From NCBI GenBank assembly GCA_001695595.3, contig MBPM02000034.1:1-64000 (forward strand): a stretch of DNA of 64,000 nucleotides, read 5' to 3'. Below are positions 34,301 to 44,824 of the stretch, piece by piece (within the stretch, counting starts at the first letter, position 1; every line of letters starts with the position of its first letter). Source of the DNA: Plasmopara viticola (lineage: Eukaryota > Oomycota > Peronosporomycetes > Peronosporales > Peronosporaceae). A program made the position numbers and the translations under genes. The notes below the pieces were generated by a model. It did not search any database. It saw nothing but the letters and a program-made list of their open reading frames with translations, and was not told the DNA's origin.

Positions 34301-35126
34301 AGTTTACCAAGGGCACAAGCTTGTTAGTGTGGAACACGAAGGGTGCACGAAGGCGCGAGTTTTGGAAGGCCTCCTTAAGCATTTGTCGCTCCCGGACCAG
34401 CTACTCAAGAAGAAAGACCAAGCCGTTGATTTTGTCTTGTGCGTGTGCGATGACGTAACTGACGATCAAATGTTTCAGACACTGAATGCTTTGGTGGAGG
34501 AGTCAAACGAGCGCCACGATGAGAGAAAACGGAAAGAAGAGGAACAAGCGGCTAACGAACGGACTCGAACGAATATTAATGATATGACGAGTTCTTTGCC
34601 CACTCAGCTCCATGCTCAACCTGTACCATCCGCTGCTCACATTTCAAAGGCGAAGCCTTGCATGTCGCGTCCTCGAGATGAGAGTAACGTCTCTGAAGAA
34701 GTAGAGTCGTCAAGAAACATAAAGAAAGAAGCGATTCAACGGCACGAAAATGACGAGTTGATGCGGGCAGCAGCTGCAGCAGTGCGAGGACATGAAGAAT
34801 ATTTCACTGATGGCGATGACGAATTGGACGTTGAGGAGTTTCTGGACGACGACAATAAAGTGGCCTTTAGTCGCTTGCAGAAAATACCTGTTTGCTTGGC
34901 GGAAAATGTGGCGATCTTTGCCGTTGTCGTTGGATCCGACGTTCAGCACAGTGGAGGTCACCATGCGTGCTCGTTTGCAGTGGACTCTTTAGCAGATATA
35001 CGCAAGGTCCTCAAAGAGTTTGTGGACGAGAGTCAGAATGGAGAGTCGAGTTTAATTACATCTGATGCAGCCTTGTCTGCAGCAATGGTCGGAGAAGATA
35101 GCATTGCCAAAGCGGCATCGCCTTAA
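31350..35126 (+). CDS. Bifunctional trehalose-6-phosphate synthase/phosphatase (1258 aa), left copy
   Basis: Single-exon gene from ATG (MGEELAMLHL) to TAA. Residues about 88-700 form a GT20 trehalose-6-phosphate synthase domain: IVVSNNLPV (91-99), FLWVGWVGQH (134-143), VHDYHLMLLP (about 241), IGWFLHTPFP, IDRLDNIKG (about 377), SIRDGMNLVSHEFVVCQ, and VVSEFAGCSQSLSGAIVVNP. A disordered Ser-rich insert is present at about 410-510. The C-terminal part is a HAD-type trehalose-6-phosphate phosphatase: DYDRTLT with Asp760/Asp762, IVSSRERKFLETWL, and CDDVTDDQMF (about 1033). The enzyme would make trehalose from UDP-glucose and glucose-6-phosphate through T6P in the cytosol. TPS-TPP fusions are typical of oomycetes and plants. 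It converges on the CHID1-like gene, whose stop is 79 bp away. The inverted twin is at 46,424-50,200. Confidence 0.95.
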   Translation: MGEELAMLHLTAASPPTSGTMSPRNDFFVSQRASTDFELSRLDTLSLEEQEILANIQELQSQLVQLRAEQEDDSDEDSTDKPLDTASNQLIVVSNNLPVLLERHPHTGHWKATKTTGGLDKLMSLTGIRSEMNFLWVGWVGQHIPKSEHEAVRRLLLQHNCLPVFISYEVASRHTCFSSEVLWSLFHYVSEPVPFTFNTGNSAEFYSTKRFNKQDWQAYESANESFADAIAEIYNEGDAVWVHDYHLMLLPSLLRQRIPLCRIGWFLHTPFPASDVYCRLPVRSQLLTGVLQADLVGFQTFDYERHFLSTCHRLLGVECSHKGIRSLLSGCDHFTSFGVFPIGISLEPFARTASNSSTLNRVNELHESFCGKRIILGIDRLDNIKGIPHKMLAMEMLLDRFPEWQHNVVLVQIGISSISGGIDNKSTGTNAADESVRRTSANSANKENTVILPRSLSFPVVKAGSLGDTDSPLNGVSESPPPATSPIASGKGNVGYGPCHHLEMSSHSYHNIVTQVNQIVGRINGTFGTLDYAPIHFIQQQATSHEELCALYDLADVCLVTSIRDGMNLVSHEFVVCQQHFMRNKKVQTKGDHAVAQAVDSSIEKNKSVAINVNTSRDCLATKGGEMLSPISSPRQSSTSVLTAWEGEDGGPGVLVVSEFAGCSQSLSGAIVVNPWNIEDVALSIHQALSMCRTEREIRQQKLYRYVSSNTASAWGEQFLDELSQAVEKNRKLSMQLPKLDKKNIVQAYRSAQNRVIILDYDRTLTPQHSLLPLAAVGPDFKALLNALSTDERNTVFIVSSRERKFLETWLNGVRVGIAAEDGFFYRMSLSNTREHWKTMSKFQYDVATARSGGFSTTMTGESGNLKASYSSEGRSMVHMSTGSLPASAQHASIQKSIDTGDGTPVVGSIARNVESFGDADMSWKDLVLPTMLLFTDRTPGSYIEDKESSLTWHYSDADPHFGSWQAKDLQIILERQLIGTALEVYQGHKLVSVEHEGCTKARVLEGLLKHLSLPDQLLKKKDQAVDFVLCVCDDVTDDQMFQTLNALVEESNERHDERKRKEEEQAANERTRTNINDMTSSLPTQLHAQPVPSAAHISKAKPCMSRPRDESNVSEEVESSRNIKKEAIQRHENDELMRAAAAAVRGHEEYFTDGDDELDVEEFLDDDNKVAFSRLQKIPVCLAENVAIFAVVVGSDVQHSGGHHACSFAVDSLADIRKVLKEFVDESQNGESSLITSDAALSAAMVGEDSIAKAASP

Positions 35127-35204
35127 TCAACGAATTTACAAACAAAAACTTTCATCTGAATTGGTTAAGAAAAAAGATGTCAACAAAATCTGTTTTGTGT
35201 TTTC

Positions 35205-36725
35205 TTATAGCAGATCGTAGAAAAATTCCAGTCCTGCAATCAATAAACACAGTGAGTCGATTGCAAGATGTAGTTAAGCGGTCAGCCCTGTACCTTGTCC
35301 AAGCTCCCAGATCGCAACGCCCACGTTATGTTCCTCGTACAGCATCAAGCGATCCTGTAGAAACTGCAGACAGGGATAGAAAACGACGTGATGACTACCG
35401 GTTTTGACAGCCGAATACGTGTGATGGCATTCCTTCAAAATTTACACACAACGAGAATAAAAGTTAAATATGAATAACGGAATTCTCCAGCTTCATACGT
35501 GAGCCTTTGCGTCCCATCGAATCTTAGAAATTTCGTTGTCTTGTAGCGTTTCGATGTACGTACTCCCCGTTATTGGATCTACTGGTCAGAAGTCAAGTGT
35601 TAGCATGACGGGCATGTCAATTGTTTGCAAGAGCAGCCTACCGGCATTGTCATAGCCGTAAAAAGGAATACCCATTAATATTTTTTGTCTCTCCATAGGC
35701 GACATTTTCCTCAGCGTCCTCTCTAGCCATGAAATTGGTGCATTTGGCCCTGGTGTATTATAGTCGTATGCATTCAATGAAAATCGGTGCACCAGTGGTG
35801 CCAGGTCATTAAACAGTTCGTGTGTTACAGGTAATGTACCCTATGGTTTGAGTCAAAATAACAAAACAAAGAAATCATCGCATCAAGACATCACTTACAT
35901 CCTGTGTGCTTCTGGACAATACAAGAATCAGCAACTTATCAGCAGATCTAAAAGCGCGACCAATTTGCTGCAGCATGTCCACTGTCCCTTCTCGTACTGG
36001 AATTTCAAACACGATTCCATCAAACTCGTGTTCGTATACCAGCTTCAGCATATCCTCGATTATCACGGGAATGTCCTCGGAACTAAGACGGTTACGCTCG
36101 TACACAACGCGAGGCACGATAGCTGGGCCTTCACGTAACGAATTCTCTCTATCGGTTCCAATCCTCATATCCAGTATCCAATGACGATCGATATCGTGCG
36201 TGCCTGTAATGATCGGAACGTGGTCGGCATTTTCACGTACTTGCAGCCACACGGGCGAGACGTACGTGAGCTTGGCCCGAAACTTCTTGGCCCATTTATA
36301 GCCGCGACTGTTCCAAGGCGTCACGTAGCCAAGTGTCTCGCCTTTAAAGTGCTTCTCAACTTTCGTGGCGACTTGCGCGTGCTCTTGAATAATGAGCTCG
36401 GGTTTAGGTTTGGGCGTCACGAGGCCACGCGTCCAAACAGAGAGTACTTCCTTTGCTACATTAGCCGCACACTCTTGACTGTCGCACTCCACCTCCACAA
36501 TAACGTCTTGTTTGCCAATTTCAAGCTGCAGCACAGGAAATTAGTCAAGGTGGGAAGATACAAGATGCCGCTTACCTTAGTTGGACCGAAGTTGGAGATG
36601 TCGTCGTCATATTCCTCTACTTCGTCAATCTCGTCGTTCCTTTCAAAAGCAAGCACACCCCTTTTCAACTCCAACAGAAGCGACAAAAAGCATGCATTTA
36701 GTACAGTGAGTATTGCCGTCTTCAT
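35205..36725 (-). CDS. CHID1-like GH18 secreted protein (408 aa), left copy, six exons
   Basis: Exons on the minus strand: 36725-36576, 36525-35899, 35840-35642, 35581-35499, 35432-35294, 35233-35205. All introns are GT-AG and 50-66 bp. The joined protein starts with a signal peptide (MKTAILTVLNACFLSLLL). It has the chitinase-domain-containing protein 1 landmarks YVTPWNSRGYKWAKKF (about 117-132), SPVWLQVR, GTHDIDRHWI, FDGIVFEIP (about 218-226), IPFYGYD, GSTYIETLQD, HHVVFYP, VAIWELGQG and a final FFYDLL. In this family the canonical DxxDxDxE chitinase motif is reduced to DG-(hydrophobic)-E, so carbohydrate binding rather than chitin cleavage is likely. Location would be the secretory or lysosomal pathway. 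Length is close to human CHID1. The stop lies 79 bp from the TPS-TPP stop. Confidence 0.9.
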
Positions 36726-36785
36726 CGCCGAATCTTTACTGTCTAATTTTACGTCGATAGATTTTCCTGATAGTATATACATTGA

Positions 36786-36875
36786 AAAAAAGGGAACCGT
36801 TAATTTCCTTTTGATAATTTCCACTCACCCCTTGTTTATTGGTCAAATTCTGTTTGATGTCATTGCGCCGCACTT
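36786..36875. repeat. Repeat-derived segment upstream of CHID1-like gene, left copy
   Basis: About 90 bp just upstream of the CHID1 start (gene strand: GCAATGACATCAAACAGAAT through GGTTCCCTT) closely match 39,010-39,099 in the left-only insert, where the sequence runs into the GGTACC-rich terminal repeat family. The mirrored copy is at 44,675-44,764. Either the promoter contains transposon sequence or the transposon acquired promoter sequence. Confidence 0.6.
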
Positions 36876-36942
36876 GCACCAAACCCTCAAGACGTGCTCA
36901 CGCGCACGTATCCGCAGTGCATAGCACACTTGAGAACTCCCG

Positions 36943-38775
36943 ATGAACAGCTTAGCTCCACCTCCTGCACTTAAGTATCAGTCTTTGCAAGAAGCCAAGG
37001 ACGCAATTTGTGCCCAAGGATATGCCTTGACGGTCTTGCATACCAGACGGGTTGGTAAAAAAAAGAAGGTGCAATTAAAAAGAACAAGAGCCTGTTCAGA
37101 AGCGGATACGAACGGGTTCTAGCAGCTCTACCGAATGTCTTTTCAGTGTCAGTATACGGCAAAAGGGCGGCCTTTGGCAATTACAAGTTGACAATGGGGA
37201 ACACAACCATGATGCCTTTGCAAACCAGTCTGCACACCCGCAGGAACGCGCTTTATCAGATGACCACCGCGCTTCGGTATTGACTTTGGGACGTGCTGGT
37301 GAGAATCCTGCACGGATTATTACCACTTTGCGCCAAGAGTCTGGCATAATGTCAACACCGCAAGACATCTTTCACATCCGCGCATCTCATCGTGTCGACT
37401 TGTTAGCAGGGCGAACCCCACTCGCCGCCTTACTTGATAGCCTTGCTGGCAATACCCGTTATTTCGCAAAGCAGAAGCTGACATATCTGCTAATCATATC
37501 GCCGACCGCCAAAGAAATTTGTCAGAAGTTCAGCGCCGGCTGTATTTGGATAGTTGATGCTACCTACAAAGCGAACAGGTACAACTTTCCGCTCTTGCAT
37601 GTCGTTGGTGTAATGGCAACAAATACAGCTTTCACCATCGCCTATTGCTATATGAAGAGTGAATCAACAGAGGAATATATTTGGGCAATGGGTCGCCTGC
37701 ATGATGTCTTCCTGCAATACAGCACTGACGTCATTGGCACCTTTATGACAGACCGAGAACTTGCCTTAATGAATGCCCTTGATGAAGTTTTACCGAACGC
37801 AAGTTGTCTTCTTTGTTGGTGGCATATTTGCAAGAATATACTTGCAAGGCAAAGAAGAGCGTTCGCTACGCAGGAAGCCTAGAAAAACTTTTGAAGCAAT
37901 GGAATGCCCTTGTTGCCAAAGACAAAATTACCGATTACGAAGTTCGTCTTGCGGCAATGCGCACAGAATTCAGCGCCCATGCTCTTGTGTTGCGGTATGT
38001 TGAGGATACTTGGCTCGTCTGGAAGGACAGATTTGTGGCCGCTTTCCTCCGAAACAAGCGTCATTACGGACATGTCACGACGTCACGTGTCGAAAATGCT
38101 CATTCCGCTTTGAAGAAATGATTGTTTGTGTCAACAGGTAACCTGCTGACAGTGATGCTGCCGTGAAGGTTGCATGCGACGGTCAATTTGCAGTGATCAT
38201 GCAGGAGAATGCGAGGCAGAGGGATATTGCCGATATGCAGTTTGGCCCCTTGTTCTCCCAGATCATGGGTAAAATCTCGGTGGCAGGTATAAAGCTTGCC
38301 TATGGCGCGTACAAACGCCGATTTGACGGCGGACATCGCGACACGAACCATGTGATATGCCAAGGCCTGATCAAATCAACAATGGGCCATCCTTGCCGTC
38401 ATGCCCTGCATGGACGAACAGAGCCTCTTTCTGTGGACGATTTTGATCAAAATTGGCGCTTAGTGCAGCCCCTAGAGTCATAGAGAGGGAAAACACTCCA
38501 ACTCTAAAGAGGCTCTATCAAAATTCACCAAAGAATACTCGATCGCTGGGGATCATCGCAATAGGGTCCTGCTTAACCACGTTCTGAAGAGTCCCACGGG
38601 TAAAACGCAAGAGCCGGACCGCGTGCAAACAAGGGGACGGCCCTCAGGATCTACGCAGCGTGATCCGTCACATTTTGTAAATGAAAATAATTCACTGATT
38701 CCTCAGCGACGGTGCAGGTGTAGAATCTGTACTTAAGAAGGTCACAACTCAAGGACTTGTAATCAAGGCCGTGCA
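36943..38775 (+). pseudogene. Mutator-like (MULE) transposase relic, left copy
   Basis: From MNSLAPPPALKYQSLQEAKD the frame gives a FAR1-like N-terminus, then after a frameshift near 37,110 the block VDNGEHNHDAFA. The MULE catalytic domain follows: WIVDATYKANRYNFPLLHVV near 37,548 (first Asp), TDRELALMNALDEVLPNA near 37,750 (second Asp) with CWWH. More frameshifts occur near 37,850, and a TGA near 38,119 stands where a Trp codon is usual. A SWIM-type C-x-H motif (GHPCRHAL) and a terminal zinc knuckle (CRCRICT...EGHNSRTC near 38,715-38,757) complete the MULE order. It is inactive in both arms, and most lesions are shared, so it died before the last homogenisation. Terminal inverted repeats were not located. 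Confidence 0.85.
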
Positions 38776-38816
38776 CCACCATCCTGATCAGGATAGTGCC
38801 TTTCATAGAGTTGTTG

Positions 38817-39686
38817 CTGTAGTCTGCATCACCATCCCTTGGTAGCTATATCAATTATTAGAGGCCTTTCTTTGTTATACATATATATTCAAAATTTACC
38901 GCACCGATTAGCAGTAATTACCCTGCCGTATTACAATGGTTACCAGTATAACAGCTCGTGCAAATGGCTGGCGGGCGAAAAGTACATTTCACGGTAAACT
39001 AAAGATTTGTGGCGCAATGACAATAAACAGAATTTGACCAATAAACAAGGGGGTAGGTGGAAATTATCAAAAAAGTGAGTTGAAATTAGTGGTTCCCTTA
39101 AAAAAAAGGGAATCGTTCAACTGCCGGTACCCTTTCGGTAAACTGCCAGTACCCCTTGATTTTAGCCAATGAGATTCGTTCATTCTATCAATAGGAGCAG
39201 TTTATCTTTCTTAATGACCACAGTTTTTTTTCAACCAATAAAAAGAGAAAGCATTACCCATCCAGTGCCCCTTTTTCGTAAATTGCCGGTTCCCTCTGTT
39301 TTTAGCCAAGGAAAATAGAAGCAATTCGATCAAAGAGAGCAATACTTTTCTGTCAATGAAAACAGCACTGAACAAGTTATCGAAATGCGCCTTCCTCTAC
39401 GTCGTCTTTCCTTTATAAATATACGCAGTTGCATTACTCTTGGGTATATATATATATTTAGCGATGCTAAAATACTTCAAATGTTGCTATAGTTTTTTTT
39501 GGAAATCGTTAAACTGCCGGTACCCTTTTGGAAAACTGCCGGTACCCCTTATGTTTAGCCAATGAGATTATCAATGGGAGCAGTTTATCTTTCTTAATGA
39601 ACACAGAATCTTTTTAACCAATAAAAGAGAAGTCAATACCAAAACTGGTTAGAATACCGGCCAATCCGAGAAAGTTGCTTAGGTTT
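38817..39686. mobile_element. Left-arm-only insert with GGTACC-rich terminal-repeat family and GPI8 5' remnant
   Basis: Absent from the mirrored position at about 42,733. It contains two partial copies of a terminal repeat with the signature AACTGCCGGTACCC: 39,102-39,330 and 39,505-39,640. After the first comes ATG AAA ACA GCA CTG AAC at about 39,358, the same signal-peptide start as the GPI8 fragment at 53,717 (KLSKCAFLYVVF, then a stop). So this is a deleted relative of the 53,470-54,780 element, apparently with a second terminal repeat in direct orientation. Confidence 0.7.
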
Positions 39687-39689
39687 CGC

Positions 39690-40289
39690 AGGTGCCACTG
39701 CGCAAAATTTGGCCTCCACGCCTAAGGCCGCCCATTCAAAGGCTGTACCTGCGACTCAGGCCATTCCTACGCTATATATGTCACAAAGGCTGCATCTGTA
39801 CCGCATTGATATTAGTTCGCCTGCCATGGTCGCAGTGGCGTGAAAAGGCTTTCCACTTTACCGTAACGAGAAACGCTTGTCTACTGTTCTATCTCGTCCA
39901 GTGGTCCACAAACATTTTTAACTTCCAATGCTGGATATGACGAACTTTTGCTTGGCTCGCCGCTGCCTGCTTGGACCGCGAAGAAGCCCCCACTCAAGGA
40001 CAACCTTACCAAATCAACCTTTTTGCGCGGAGGTACACACCAAAAAGTATCAGACTTGAAGCGGCAAGGCAAAAGACCCCATCAAAACGTGAAATCTAAG
40101 GGCTAAATCTTAATCTGGCATGGCCATGCTGATGAAAATGCACAGTCAAGATCACCGAGTCACTCGCATGAATTACGACGACGGATGGCCGATCGGGTCC
40201 GGAGTCGGAGCGATCGCGATGCTGCAAAGTTCATGCTTAATAATACGTGAGTATAGGTCGATGTATCTCTCTCATTAGGCGTTCTTGTC
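39690..40289. repeat. Inner part of the left arm with unrecognised decayed ORF
   Basis: Mirrored at 42,134-42,733 with visible divergence. A 63-residue minus-strand frame (39,881-40,072; VPPRKKVDLVRLSLSGGFFA) is open in both arms (42,352-42,543, plus). Conservation may simply reflect the recent duplication. I recognise no family. Confidence 0.5.
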
Positions 40290-42133
40290 CGAGCCTGAAC
40301 TGTTTTACAGCCATCAGTTTTGGAATTTTCGTAAGAACTTACCTCGCGTAATACGACGTGTATATTAAAAGGTATCGATGAATCTACTATGAGTAGTTCG
40401 AATTAGCAAAAAAGGATTGCATAAATTGCACCACTTTCTACAACAGCAGGTTGATCTGCGTCGACAGTTACAAAAGCTGCCACACAATGTCCTGTATTAT
40501 CTATTTGGCCATGCTATGTGTTATGCTCAACAAATAATGCTACTTCTACGGCCTACTGATCATGTTACAAAAATACATATTATAAATACGTATTCAAATT
40601 TCCACTCATATTCTCTATCAGTTTGTTTGCAACACTGGTCAATTTGTCGTATAGGCCCCTCGCTTAATTTTGCCGCACATTTGTCCGATTTGACCACCCA
40701 CGCTTAAACGCTTCTTGTCTATATATCCAGTTGGTGGATTGAAACAGCAGCCACTGTCCCATAGTTCTGAATTGGTACGTAAATAGATGCCAAATTTACC
40801 ATATGTTGCTCGAGTAACCTTCGTCCAATTACATTACACGCGTATGCCGAATGTCAGCTCATCGCATATAGTAATTGTGAGTAAAACTTCTACAGTATGC
40901 TGACGGGCATGCCGTCTTAGAGCAATCGACGACAAGATAGATTCTTTCGTGGTGGAATTTTTGCACGATTGTCTCCAAAGCATCATGGTATACTTCATAA
41001 TCGCAATATAGAACATGTCAAGTCCACCTTGCTGGCCAAACCTTACTACATCCGAGCTAAGGTCGGTTGCCGCTATTAATCGGTCGGTCATCATCGTAAA
41101 ACGTACTTTCATGATTCGCAAACCCTCTTTTCCCTCACACTGTAGGTCATCTCATTTATTTCAGCAAGCGATTGGTGTACATTACTGGCTAAATGCACCA
41201 CTGGAAATTTTGTACCAGCGCATCCAAAATCACCTGATCACTCGCATAGATTATGACGACGAGTAGCCATGCTTAATCGAACTCGGAAAGGTTGCGATGT
41301 TATAATTAGTCATACTGAGTAATACGTGAGCCTGAAGGGATAATTTACAGCCATTAAATTTAAAGAATTCGTGAGATGTACCTCGCGTAATTTATAAAGA
41401 AACGACGGGTATTGCAAAGCCCCGATATTCTACTTTAATAGTTCAGACGATCAAGAACTCATCGTATTAATCGGACCGTCTACTAAAACGCTGAAAATAG
41501 GTCCTCTACCATAATTTTTCAGCACTGATCAGCTTTCTCATAGGCCTTGCAATCTAATCCTGCTGCTTATCTGTCAGATGTAACCACCGACGTATACGTG
41601 CTTCTTGTCTATAAATCAAGCTGATAAAATTGTTAAAACAGACCTTGGGTCTCTGCCTTATTTACTTTAAATCGAGCTCGAACCTTGATGCCACTTCCAC
41701 AATATTTAGCATTCAATTCGGGTAGTTTTCATACAATCAAATTGCAAGCGTAACTCGCATATCAATCGATTGTACTAAATAATGCCATATTGGCGGACTT
41801 GCCAGAAAAATTGATCGAACCCACGATGAGTCGCGTGAAGCGTTGTTGTGATCATTCTAAAACATTCCATCTCATGATACACTTGGAGATCTTAAATGGA
41901 GAGGGCGGTTTGAAAGCCTAAATGGACAAACATTCGGTTAAGCCAAGCTACTCTCGAGGGCCTGGTAAGAACATTAGTGGATCATGTGCCCATCATCCTA
42001 AATACACTTGAAATTTGTAGAAAAATAAAGACGTTCTTCTTCATCTCACAGCAGTTCAATTTGTATGTTTCTGGCACAACGTTTGGCGGATACTACTGGC
42101 GTTAGTGTGCCACTGAGATCTTGCATCAGCGCA
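40290..42133. other. Palindrome spacer made of diverged tandem repeats
   Basis: The spacer is not mirrored as a unit. It contains two diverged direct copies of a module of about 1 kb. TTACAGCCAT plus ACCTCGCGTAAT occur near 40,307-40,352 and 41,347-41,391. The CGCTTCTTGTCTATA/GTGCTTCTTGTCTATA blocks occur near 40,708 and 41,600. A TACTGGC(T/G) block with CACTG(G/A) occurs near 41,183 and 42,096. The flanking arms also carry the start of this module. No gene is recognised. A 95-residue minus frame (40,834-41,121) has no known motif. Confidence 0.5.
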
Positions 42134-42774
42134 GACAAGAACGCCTAAGGAGAGAGATACATCGACTCATGCTTACGTATTACTAAGCGTAAAATTTTGC
42201 AGCATCGCGACAGCTCCGACTCCAGACCCGATCAGCCATCCGTCGTCGTAAATCATGCGAGTGACTCGGTGATCTCGACTGTGCATTTCCATCAGCATGG
42301 CCATGCCAGATTAAAATTTAAGCCCTTAGATTTCACGTTTGATGGGGCCTTTTGCCTTGCCGCTTCAAGTCTGATACTTTTTGGTGTGTACCTCCGCGCA
42401 AAAAGGTTGATTTGATAAGGTTGTCCTTGAGTGGGGGCTTCTTCGCGGTCCTAGCAGGCAGCGGCGAGCCAAGCAAAAGTTCGTCATATCCAGCATTGGA
42501 AGTTAAAAATGTTTGTGGACCACTGGACGAGATAGAACAGTAGACAAGCGTTTCTCGTTACGGTAAAGTGGAAAGCCTTTTCAAGCCACTGCGACCATGG
42601 CAGGTGAACTAATATCAATGCGGTACAGATGCAGCCTTTGTGACATATGTAGCGTAGGAATGGCCTGAGTCGCAGGTACAGCCTTTAAATGGGCGGCCTC
42701 AGGCGTGGAGGCCAAATTCTGCGCAGTGGCACCCTAACGACTCTATGAAAGGCACTATCCTGATCAGGATGGCG

Positions 42775-44607
42775 GTGCACGGCCTTGATTACAAGTCCTT
42801 GAGTTGTGACCTTCTTAAGTACAGATTCTACACCTGCGCCGTCGCTGAGGAATCAGTGAATTCTTCACATTTTCAAAATGTGACGGATCACGCTGCGTAG
42901 ATCCTGAGGGCCGTCCCCTTGTTTGCACGCGGTCCGGCTCTTGCGTATTACCCGTGGGACTCTTCAGAACGTGGTTAAGCAGGACCCTTTTGCGATGATC
43001 CCCAGCGATCGAGTATTCTTTGGTGAATTTTGATAGAGCCTCTTTAGAGTTGGAGTGTTTTCCCTCTCTATGACTCTAGGGGCTGCACTAAGCGCCAATT
43101 TTGATCAAAATCGTCCACAGAAAGAGGCTCTGTTCGTCCATGCAGGGCATGACGGCAAGGATGGCCCATTGTTGATTTGATCAGGCCTTGACATATCACA
43201 TGGTTCGTGTCGCGATGTCCGCCGCCAAATCGGCGTTTGTATGCGCCAAAGGCAAGCTTTATACCTGCCACCGAGATTTTACCCATGATCTGGGAGAACA
43301 AGGGGCCAAACTGCATATCGGCAATATCCCTCTGCCTCGCATTCTCCTGCATGATCACTGCAAATTGACCGTCGCATGCAACCTTCACGGCAGCATCACT
43401 GTCAGCAGGTTACCTGTTGACACAAACAATCATTTCTTCAAAGCGGAATGAGCATTTTCGACACGTGACGTCGTGACATGTCCGTAATGACGCTTGTTTC
43501 GGAGGAAAGCGGCCACAAATCTGTCCTTCCAGACGAGCCAAGTATCCTCAACATACCGCAACACAAGAGCATGGGCGCTGAATTCTGTGCGCATTGCCGC
43601 AAGACGAACTTCGTAATCGGTAATTTTGTCTTTGGCAACGAGGACATTCCATTGCTTCAAAAGTTTTTCTAGGCCTCCTGCGTAGCGAACGCTCTTCTTT
43701 GCCTTGCAAGTATATTCTTGCAAATATGCCACCAACAAAGAAGACAACTTGCGTTCGGTAAAACTTCATCAAGGGCATTCATTAAGGCAAGTTCTCGGTC
43801 TGTCATAAAGGTGCCAATGACGTCAGTGCTGTATTGCAGGAAGACATCATGCAGGCGACCCATTGCCCAAATATATTCCTCTGTTGATTCACTCTTCATA
43901 TAGCAATAGGCGATGGTGAAAGCTGTATATGTTGCCATTACACCAACGACATGCAAGAGCGGAAAGTTGTACCTGTTCGCTTTGTAGGTAGCATCAACTA
44001 TCCAAAACAGCCGGCGCTGAACTTCTGACAAATTTCTTTGGCGGTCGGCGATATGATTAGCAGATATGTCAGCTTCTGCTTTGCGAAATAACGGGTATTG
44101 CCAGCAAGGCTATCAAGTAAGGCGGCGAGTGGGGTTCGCCCTGCTAACAAGTCGACACGATGAGATGCGCGGATGTGAAAGATGTCTTGCGGTGTTGACA
44201 TTATGCCAGACTCTTGGCGCAAAGTGGTAATAATCCGTGCAGGATTCTCACCAGCACGTCCCAAAGTCAATACCGAAGCGCGGTGGTCATCTGATAAAGC
44301 GCGTTCCTGCGGGTGTGCAGACTGGTTTGCAAAGGCATCATGGTTGTGTTCCCCATTGTCAACTTGTAATTGCCAAAGGCCGCCCTTTTGCCGTATACTG
44401 ACACTGAAAAGACATTCGGTAGAGCTGCTAGAACCCGTTCGTATCCGCTTCTGAACAGGCTCTTGTTCTTTTTAATTGCACCTTCTTTTTTTTACCAACC
44501 CGTCTGGTATGCAAGACCGTCAAGGCATATCCTTGGGCACAAATTGCGTCCTTGGCTTCTTGCAAAGACTGATACTTAAGTGCAGGAGGTGGAGCTAAGC
44601 TGTTCAT
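42775..44607 (-). pseudogene. Mutator-like (MULE) transposase relic, right copy
   Basis: Mirror of 36,943-38,775. It shares the frameshifts of the left copy and has one more: a single base is missing in front of WIVDATYKANR (near 44,009), splitting the catalytic domain into frames 43,998-44,270 and 43,669-44,031. The SWIM and zinc-knuckle segments remain recognisable (43,068-43,388 and just downstream). Confidence 0.83.
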
Positions 44608-44674
44608 CGGGAGTTCTCAAGTGTGCTATGCACTGCGGATACGTGCGCGTGAGCACGTCTTGAGGGTTTGGTGC

Positions 44675-44764
44675 AAGTGCGGCGCAATGACATCAAACAG
44701 AATTTGACCAATAAACAAGGGGTGAGTGGAAATTATCAAAAGGAAATTAACGGTTCCCTTTTTT
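44675..44764. repeat. Repeat-derived segment upstream of CHID1-like gene, right copy
   Basis: Mirror of 36,786-36,875. Reads GCGGCGCAATGACATCAAAC through AACGGTTCCCTTTTT directly upstream of the CHID1 start at 44,825 and resembles 39,010-39,099. Confidence 0.6.
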
Positions 44765-44824
44765 TCAATGTATATACTATCAGGAAAATCTATCGACGTA
44801 AAATTAGACAGTAAAGATTCGGCG

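Larger units (their letters stand above)
30530..40289. repeat. Left arm of a large palindrome
   Basis: Reverse complement of 42,134-51,020. Over 30,530-37,540 the mirror positions sum to 81,550 without gaps; a 1-bp loss in the right arm changes this to 81,551. An 870-bp segment (38,817-39,686) is absent from the right arm, after which the sum is about 82,424. The arm carries TPS-TPP, CHID1-like and MULE genes. Identity is very high in the genes and lower toward the centre. Confidence 0.97.

Noticed and set aside
36181..36924. 247-residue plus-strand frame over the CHID1-like gene
   Set aside because: Runs antisense across CHID1 exons and an intron; the minus-strand gene has domain and splice evidence.
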